From the NCBI GenBank assembly GCA_934572445.1, contig CAKTLD010000041.1:1-14369 (forward strand): DNA of 14,369 nucleotides. The letters run 5' to 3'. The notes below the pieces were generated by a model that was not told where the DNA came from, searched no databases, and saw nothing but the letters and a program-made list of their open reading frames with translations. Source of the DNA: an uncultured Oscillospiraceae bacterium (GTDB lineage Bacteria > Bacillota > Clostridia > Oscillospirales > Oscillospiraceae). Below, one piece after another: positions 11,311 to 14,369 of the stretch (its first letter is position 1; each line of letters starts with the position of its first letter). The translations under genes and the position numbers were made by a program.

Positions 11311-11628
11311 TTCTTGCTCTTGGATGCTGGAAGATGAGAAAAGATGTTTAATAAAGTTCAAACATCTTGTTTCGCGAACACGCAAAGGTGTACCATAGCA
11401 ACATCCACTTTTTGAATTGCCACTTTTGATGATTTTATTGGCGAAAGCAGGAACGCACATCCACCTTTTTATCCACTCCCCCGCTCTCCCGCGGCGCAAA
11501 AAAGAGGAAGCTGATTTCTCAGCTTCCTCTCGAAAATCGCTTGATTTTTAAGGGTTTCGGCTTACTTGAAGTAGCGCTCCAGCAGGCCCTTGAGGGCGCG
11601 GCCGTGACGGGCCTCGTCGCGGGCCATC
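11311..11628. repeat. Right attachment region (attR plus element right end)
   Basis: The counterpart of 3121-3436. It contains the AAGATGTT (11341-11348)/AACATCTT (11361-11368) inverted motif, four CCACTTTT-like motifs between 11405 and 11480, the terminator, and the rubrerythrin 3' end. The core 11522-11628 is nearly identical to the left copy, whereas the stretch between about 11375 and 11495 is diverged. That is the pattern expected when only recombinase-binding sequences are under selection. Confidence 0.85.
11498..11529 (-). terminator. Rubrerythrin terminator, right copy
   Basis: GAGGAAGCTGA (11504-11514), a TTTC loop and TCAGCTTCCTC (11519-11529), followed leftward by six T residues, 32 bases past the rubrerythrin stop. 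Confidence 0.9.
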
Positions 11629-12149
11629 TCGTGGACGGTATCGTGGATGGCGTCGAGACCGTTCTTCTTCGCACACAGCGCAAGGTCAAACTTGCCGCTC
11701 GTCGCGCCGAACTCGCAGTCCACACGCCACTTGAGGTTGTCCTTCGTGCTCGCCTTCATGTTGGGCTCAAGGTCCTCACCGAGAAGCTCGGCGAACTTCG
11801 CGGCATGCTCCGCCTCTTCATAGGCGGCCTTCTCCCAATACAGGCCGATCTCGGGATAGCCCTCGCGGTGCGCGACACGCGCCATGCACAGATACATGCC
11901 GACCTCGCTGCACTCGCCGTTGAAGTTGGCTACGAGCTGATCGTAGATATACTTCTTGTCCTCCTCGCTGATGTCGGGGTTGTTCTTCACGGTCTTGGCA
12001 TAAACGCCGAACTCATGCTCGGCAGCGAGCTTGAGCTCACCCTTGACTTCCTCGAACATATTGCTCTTGGCGTGGCACACGGGGCACTCCGCGGGCGCCT
12101 CGGGACCTTCATAGATATAACCGCAAACCTTGCACAGCCACTTCTTCAT
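11562..12149 (-). CDS. Reverse rubrerythrin (rubredoxin domain first), oxygen/peroxide reductase
   Basis: A 195-residue protein starting [20 protein letters not shown]. Cys6, Cys9, Cys22 and Cys25 form an N-terminal rubredoxin iron site. A four-helix ferritin-like domain follows with diiron ligand motifs ([36 protein letters not shown], and [11 protein letters not shown]). The rubredoxin-first order is that of reverse rubrerythrins of clostridia, which reduce H2O2 and O2 with electrons from NADH via partner proteins (family knowledge). TTGGAGG precedes the ATG. The last 22 codons are duplicated at 3370-3436 and are the integration target; the gene itself is complete and not frameshifted. A GTTGCATTTGCAAC palindrome lies at 12249-12262 upstream; its role is unknown. 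Confidence 0.96.
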   Translation of the reverse strand: MKKWLCKVCGYIYEGPEAPAECPVCHAKSNMFEEVKGELKLAAEHEFGVYAKTVKNNPDISEEDKKYIYDQLVANFNGECSEVGMYLCMARVAHREGYPEIGLYWEKAAYEEAEHAAKFAELLGEDLEPNMKASTKDNLKWRVDCEFGATSGKFDLALCAKKNGLDAIHDTVHEMARDEARHGRALKGLLERYFK

Positions 12150-12277
12150 TATTCCTTACCTCCAAGTAAAGTTTTTTATTCTGAATGTTTTGAATGGGTC
12201 GTTTGCTTTACTGAAGTTAGTGTACCACGGAGTCGGCGCTTTATTGAAGTTGCATTTGCAACATTCTCAAAAACTTT

Positions 12278-12823
12278 TTATGAATTTCTTTCCATCGCGC
12301 GCAGAATACGCGGCGCAAGGATCACGCTCACAACGATTTTGAGACAATCGCCCGGCAGATAGGGCAGCATATAGGCCGTGGCGAGCGTCATCGCGCCCAC
12401 CGCGCCGCCCTTATAGACGTTGACGATCAACGCGATATACGGCAGGCCCACAAGGTACAGCACCGCGAGCCCCGCAAAGCACGCCAGCAGCAGACGCGGC
12501 ACGGAGCGGTCCCTTTCTGCGATCCTGCCGATGACCCAAGCCGTGGGGATCAGCCCCAGCAGAAAGCCGAACGTGGGGTTGAAGATATAGCCGAAGCCGC
12601 CGCCGGCGGCGAAGATCGGCAGGCCGATCAGTCCCAGCGCCACATACAGCAGCTGCGACAGCGCACCCAGGCGCGCGCCCAGCAGCAGCCCCGCCATGGC
12701 GGTAAAAAAGAATTGCAGCGTGATGGTCGCCTGGAAAAACTGGAAGTGGAGGAACGCACCGATGGCGGTCAGCGCGGCGAACAGCGCGCAATAGATCAGG
12801 TCGCGTGTGGAGAACTTTTTCAT
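12278..12823 (-). CDS. bioY: BioY, biotin transporter substrate-binding (S) component
   Basis: A 181-residue, very hydrophobic protein with about six membrane segments. ALFAALTAIGAFLHFQ opens the first helix, ARLGALSQLLYVALGLIGLP and the following FAAGGGFGYIFNPTFGFLLG are the hallmark BioY stretch, and YLPGDCLKIVVSVILAPRI closes the last. BioY works with the ECF energising module (EcfT and two ATPases), which is not in this window, or sometimes alone. The start at 12823 is chosen for AAAGGAG upstream; the frame extends to 12898 without support. A BirA operator overlaps its promoter (12855-12908), so it should be repressed when biotin is plentiful. It stands alone between rubrerythrin and aroQ. 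Confidence 0.95.
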   Translation of the reverse strand: MKKFSTRDLIYCALFAALTAIGAFLHFQFFQATITLQFFFTAMAGLLLGARLGALSQLLYVALGLIGLPIFAAGGGFGYIFNPTFGFLLGLIPTAWVIGRIAERDRSVPRLLLACFAGLAVLYLVGLPYIALIVNVYKGGAVGAMTLATAYMLPYLPGDCLKIVVSVILAPRILRAMERNS

Positions 12824-12854
12824 GGCAGGGGCTCCTTTTTCAAAAACTGGGGCA

Positions 12855-12908
12855 ATCATAGCACGGAGCAGTCTAATTGTCAACCTTTTGTTATGCAAAG
12901 GTTTACAA
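12855..12908 (-). promoter_or_regulatory. bioY promoter and BirA operator
   Basis: Read leftward, TTGTAAACC and GGTTGACAA are separated by 14 bases (12908-12877), matching the Firmicutes BirA consensus TTGTTAACC-N14/15-GGTTAACAA. The right half contains the -35 TTGACA (12883-12878), followed by a 17-base spacer and the -10 TATGAT (12860-12855). BirA binding would block RNA polymerase directly. Confidence 0.88.
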
Positions 12909-12944
12909 TCATGCTATTCCCACACGCTCGCCAAGAAAAAGGAA

Positions 12945-12982
12945 AAGCGGGCAGCTCTCTTTGGAAAGAGAGCTGCCCGCTT
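12945..12982 (-). terminator. Terminator after aroQ
   Basis: Eighteen perfectly matching bases (AAGCGGGCAGCTCTCTTT at 12945-12962 and its complement at 12965-12982) form a long GC-rich stem, followed leftward by TTTTCCTTTTT. It lies 32 bases past the aroQ stop. Confidence 0.9.
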
Positions 12983-13014
12983 CATTATCGCGTTTTACCG
13001 CACGGCACGGAAAC

Positions 13015-13458
13015 TCATTTTTCCTCGGCGGGCGAAAGCTTTGCCAGCATGTCGATCGCCATGGTGTAGCTTTCAAAGCCGTGGCCGCGGATCTGTGCGA
13101 TGCACGCCGGCGCGGTGACGGACAGATGACGGAACTCCTCGCGCTTCTGAATGTCCGACATGTGGACCTCGACGGCAGGGATGCTGACGGCCTTGAGCGC
13201 GTCGTGGATGGCATAGCTGTAATGCGTGTAGGCGCCGGGGTTGATGACAATGCCGTCGAAAGCCGCATCGGCCTCCTGAATGGCGTCGATGATCGCGCCC
13301 TCGTGGTTGGACTGAAAACATTCCACCGCCACGCCCCTGCTCTGCGCGTGCTGATAGATGCGGGCACAGAGGGCGGCATAGTCCTCCCTGCCGTAGATGT
13401 CCGGCTCGCGCTTGCCGAGCATGTTCATATTTGCTCCGTTGATGACTAAGATCTTCAC
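13015..13458 (-). CDS. aroQ: Type II 3-dehydroquinate dehydratase
   Basis: A 147-residue protein that removes water from 3-dehydroquinate in the shikimate pathway; the type II enzyme is a dodecamer. The start is a GTG at 13458 preceded by AGGAGG, giving VKILVINGANMNMLGKREPD. Arg17 and Tyr22 lie in the flexible lid, Asn73 in the INPGAYTHYS motif, and His99 in the EVHMSD motif is the general acid; IRGHGFESY near the end is also conserved. NGANMNML replaces the more usual NGPNLNLL. It lies 19 bases downstream of the gamma-carbonic-anhydrase-like gene, so the two are probably cotranscribed although not functionally linked in any obvious way. No other shikimate gene is visible. Confidence 0.96.
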   Translation of the reverse strand: MKILVINGANMNMLGKREPDIYGREDYAALCARIYQHAQSRGVAVECFQSNHEGAIIDAIQEADAAFDGIVINPGAYTHYSYAIHDALKAVSIPAVEVHMSDIQKREEFRHLSVTAPACIAQIRGHGFESYTMAIDMLAKLSPAEEK

Positions 13459-13477
13459 GCTTCTTCCTCCTGTGCGC

Positions 13478-13981
13478 TTACTCCTGCCGCGCGGCATGCG
13501 CGCGGTATTCAAGGCTCTTCTGATAGTAAAGCTCGGCGTTGGCGATGAGCGACGCGCGCTCCTTTTCCGTCAGCTCGCGCACGACCTTGGCCGGTGCGCC
13601 GACGATGAGCGAACCGTCCGGGGCGTTCATCTTGCCCGTGACGAGCGCACCCGCGCCGATCAGGCAATCATTGCCGATAACGGCGCCGTCGAGCACCGTC
13701 GCGCCCATGCCGATGATCACGCGGTCGCCGATCGTTGCGCCGTGAACGATAGCACTGTGGCCGACGGACACATCGTCGCCGATGGTGACCTTGTTGTGGA
13801 TGAGGGCGAGGTCCTGAATGTTGCAGCGCCTGCCGATGCGCACGCTCTGCATCTCGCCGCGGCACACACTGTTGTACCAGAAGGCTGTGCCTTCACCCGC
13901 TTCCACATCGCCGATGACCTGCGCACCCTCCATGATGAGCACCTTGTCATTGCTCTCATGACGTCTGAAATCCATACTCAT
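13478..13981 (-). CDS. Gamma-class carbonic-anhydrase-like hexapeptide protein (YrdA/PaaY family)
   Basis: A 167-residue left-handed beta-helix protein that starts MSMDFRRHESNDKVLIMEGA after AAAGGAG; the upstream part of the frame is not homologous. Hexapeptide repeats run from about 14 to 130 (VIGDV, VRIGRRCNIQD, VTIGDDVSVGHSAIVHG, ATIGDRVIIG, AVIGNDCLIG). His62, His75 and His80 match the three zinc/iron ligands, and Arg41 and Asp57 the conserved active-site salt bridge. A C-terminal helix pair (RELTEKERASLIANAELYYQ) follows. Carbonic anhydrase activity is possible, but many relatives have unknown or acyltransferase-linked roles. It lies 23 bases after the aminopeptidase gene and just before aroQ. 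Confidence 0.92.
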   Translation of the reverse strand: MSMDFRRHESNDKVLIMEGAQVIGDVEAGEGTAFWYNSVCRGEMQSVRIGRRCNIQDLALIHNKVTIGDDVSVGHSAIVHGATIGDRVIIGMGATVLDGAVIGNDCLIGAGALVTGKMNAPDGSLIVGAPAKVVRELTEKERASLIANAELYYQKSLEYRAHAARQE

Positions 13982-14004
13982 AGCGTTTTTCTCCTTTGGT
14001 TTGA

Positions 14005-14369
14005 TCACAGGGCAAAGTTGCCGTTGACAAATACGGGGATCTCGCGTCCGTCCCTTGTCGTGCCGACGATGGAAAGATCGCTCGTGCCGACCATGAAGTC
14101 GACATGCGTGTTGGAATCGTTCAGGCCCGCGGCCTTGAGCTCTTCCTTGCTCATGGTCTCGCCGCCCTCGACGCACTCGGGATACGCCTCGCCGAAGGCG
14201 AGGTGGCAGGCGGCGTTCTCGTCGAAGAGCGTGTTGTAGAAGAGAATCTTCTGGTTGGAGATGGGGCTGTCGTAGGGCACGAGCGCGACCTCGCCGAAGT
14301 ACGACGCGCCCTCGTCCTCGGCGATGGCGGCTTTCAGAATGTCCTCGCCCTTTTCCGCGTGCGCCTCGA
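14005..14369 (-). CDS. M29-family aminopeptidase, C-terminal part (cut by window edge)
   Basis: The frame is open from the right edge to a stop at 14005, about 121 codons. The sequence GASYFGEVALVPYDSPIS, then ENAACHLAFGEAYPE, and finally SNTHVDFMVGTSDL carries the expected metal ligands of the AmpS/AmpT/PepS family: the Glu in FGEV, the His and Tyr in HLAFGEAY, and the His and Asp in THVDF. The enzyme removes N-terminal residues from peptides using a two-metal site (family knowledge). It is the first visible gene of a leftward cluster with the gamma-carbonic-anhydrase-like gene 23 bases downstream. The N-terminal domain lies outside the window, so length and start cannot be judged. Confidence 0.94.
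   Translation of the reverse strand, partial: EAHAEKGEDILKAAIAEDEGASYFGEVALVPYDSPISNQKILFYNTLFDENAACHLAFGEAYPECVEGGETMSKEELKAAGLNDSNTHVDFMVGTSDLSIVGTTRDGREIPVFVNGNFAL

Larger units (their letters stand above)
3437..11628. mobile_element. Integrative element, about 8.2 kb, inserted at the 3' end of rubrerythrin
   Basis: The insert lies between two copies of the rubrerythrin 3' end, is more AT-rich than the flanks, and starts with a tyrosine recombinase gene 144 bases from the left core. It carries two DNA recombinases, two repressor-type switches and a set of small unknown genes, organised in divergent units. No relaxase, coupling protein, replication initiator that I recognise, capsid, terminase or lysis gene is seen. 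It is therefore either a cryptic integrative/mobilisable element that relies on a helper, a satellite, or a decayed larger element. The intact integrase residues and matched ends suggest it could still excise, but that is not shown. One core copy is included in the interval. Confidence 0.88.

Noticed and set aside
11541..12362. A 273-codon rightward frame over rubrerythrin
   Set aside because: Shadow of rubrerythrin on the opposite strand; no motif or ribosome binding site supports it.
13397..14239. A 280-codon rightward frame
   Set aside because: It is the complement of the gamma-carbonic-anhydrase and aminopeptidase genes, whose motifs are unmistakable; high GC content keeps the opposite frame open.

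Overview
The window looks like a Gram-positive, Clostridia-type chromosome, probably an Oscillospiraceae/Ruminococcaceae-like gut spore-former. The main clues are strong AGGAGG-type ribosome binding sites, a lipoprotein-alr-mazF gene order like the gerS-alr2 operon of Clostridioides difficile, a 'reverse' rubrerythrin with an N-terminal rubredoxin module, and a Firmicutes-style BirA operator at bioY. All recognisable chromosomal genes are GC-rich and lie on the minus strand. This assignment is inference from gene content; no rRNA or tRNA is present to test it.

Left chromosomal block (1-3120), read right to left: GerS-like lipoprotein, alanine racemase, MazF toxin with no recognisable MazE, a GC-rich hairpin, a small unknown ORF, and the 5' part of nrdR. 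Right chromosomal block (11562-14369), read right to left: C-terminal part of an M29 aminopeptidase, a gamma-carbonic-anhydrase-like protein, aroQ, BirA-controlled bioY, and rubrerythrin.

The blocks are separated by a visibly more AT-rich integrated element of about 8.2 kb (about 3437-11628). A 107-bp direct repeat (3330-3436 and 11522-11628, 3 mismatches) flanks it. This repeat contains the last 22 codons of the rubrerythrin gene, so a tyrosine integrase (3580-4791) appears to have inserted the element into the 3' end of a protein-coding gene and restored the reading frame. Similarity continues about 210 bp outside the left core and matches the element's own right end. That suggests a second, older or related element end at the same site.

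Inside the element, from left to right: the integrase; a leftward XRE plus WYL regulator pair; a rightward operon of three small genes (ribbon-helix-helix-like, zinc-ribbon/glycine-rich/coiled-coil, winged-helix-like) with a good promoter and repeated operators; a leftward serine recombinase unit; a short helix-turn-helix repressor gene whose intergenic region carries three 19-bp palindromes over two divergent promoters; a gene-poor stretch rich in long inverted repeats; an amber-interrupted small ORF; and a leftward block of three small genes led by an unknown conserved protein. No relaxase, recognisable replication initiator, phage structural gene, resistance gene or known defence gene is visible. 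The element is therefore a cryptic, integrase-bearing island with two lysogeny-like control switches. Its most novel-looking parts are the zinc-ribbon operon, the triple-operator switch and the duplicated rubrerythrin attachment region.
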